Positions 63,701 through 64,000 of a DNA stretch of 64,000 bases are shown piece by piece (the stretch's first letter is position 1; each line of letters starts with the position of its first letter). A program made the position numbers and the translations under genes. The stretch is from Siphonodentalium dalli (Eukaryota; Mollusca; Scaphopoda; Gadilida; Siphonodentaliidae): positions 2,955,314-3,019,313 of the forward strand of contig CP136068.1 in the NCBI GenBank assembly GCA_032622095.1. Direction: 5' to 3'. The notes under the pieces were generated by a model that was given only the letters and a program-made list of their open reading frames with translations, ran no database searches and was not told the origin of the DNA.

Positions 63701-64000
63701 TGTAATATACATGAAGTCGTTCATAACATCGTGGTGTGTAATATACATGAAGTCATTCATAACATCGTAGTGGGTTTAAATATACATGAAGTCATTCATA
63801 ACATCGTGGTGTGTAATATACATGAAGTCATTCATAACATCGTGGTGTGTAATATACATGATGTCATTCATAACGTCGTGGTGGGTTTAAATATACATGA
63901 GGTCATTCATAACATCGTGGTGTGTAATATACATGAAGTCATTCATAACATCGTGGTGTGTAATATACATGAAGTCATTCATAACATCGTGGTGTGTAAT

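Larger units (their letters stand above)
31592..64000. repeat. 36/39-bp satellite array, at least 32.4 kb
   Basis: Roughly 870 head-to-tail copies of TACATGAAGTCATTCATAAC plus ATCGTGGTGTGTAATA (36 bp) or the same with TTTAAATA in place of TAATA (39 bp). A 34-bp class (GTGGTGTAATA junction) is also present near the left end. The array runs off the window. Frames up to 3892 codons exist because 36 and 39 are multiples of three and one forward frame plus one reverse frame have no stop; changes between copies are often amino-acid altering (Glu/Asp/Ala, Ile/Val/Thr, His/Pro, Cys/Gly) and other frames are equally open, so no coding role is supported. Confidence 0.97.

Noticed and set aside
31592-64000. 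CRISPR array
   Set aside because: There are no unique spacers; units are contiguous head-to-tail copies, and the genome is animal.
31592-64000. Telomeric repeat
   Set aside because: The unit is 36-39 bp and does not contain TTAGGG or a variant of it in tandem.

Overview
The window is eukaryotic nuclear DNA from an animal, most likely a lophotrochozoan and probably a mollusc. It has spliced genes with GT..AG introns, a ciliary dynein-assembly factor, a paired-like homeobox gene, decayed non-LTR retrotransposons, small palindromic DNA transposons, and dispersed repeats of a type I associate with molluscan genomes. The species cannot be named from sequence alone. Nothing bacterial, phage or CRISPR-related is present. 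Unique sequence is a minority: tandem repeats, foldback elements and retroelement debris fill most of the window, and the last 32.4 kb is one satellite array.

Left part (1-9083, + strand): the last four coding exons of a SPAG1-like gene with a C-terminal RPAP3_C-type domain (exons 2209-2802, 5289-5360, 7423-7518, 8998-9083). All phases and splice sites agree. Its introns hold a 92-bp minisatellite (1-2157), a ~30-bp array (3168-3773), a 39/36-bp array (5394-6125), a 51-bp array built from the exon's own 3' half plus its splice donor (7479-7682), and a piggyBac-like MITE ending 29 bp before the last exon.

Middle part (9084-31590, mostly - strand): convergent to it are three 3' coding exons of a divergent paired-like (Q50) homeobox gene (26427-26246, 22130-22049, 17103-16913). 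The first two encode a complete homeodomain split between residues 46 and 47, the classical paired-class intron position. The third supplies a 62-residue tail with no OAR motif. The 5' exons were not found with confidence; two weak candidates lie at 27.3-27.4 and 28.5-28.6 kb. Around these exons are four TTAA-flanked MITEs sharing a double-hairpin module, a fifth element with that module inside different terminal repeats, an 8-bp-TSD foldback element, a tRNA-derived SINE, two LINE remnants and many minisatellites.

Right part (about 31592-64000): an uninterrupted satellite of 36- and 39-bp units, with 34-bp units only near the left end. It runs off the window and has nested higher-order structure, including a ~4.72-kb tandem duplication. 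The very long reading frames there are a by-product of unit lengths divisible by three, not genes.

The most unusual observation is that three of the splice donors in the two genes are themselves the seed of tandem arrays, so each exon is followed by several repeated, mostly intact 5' splice sites.
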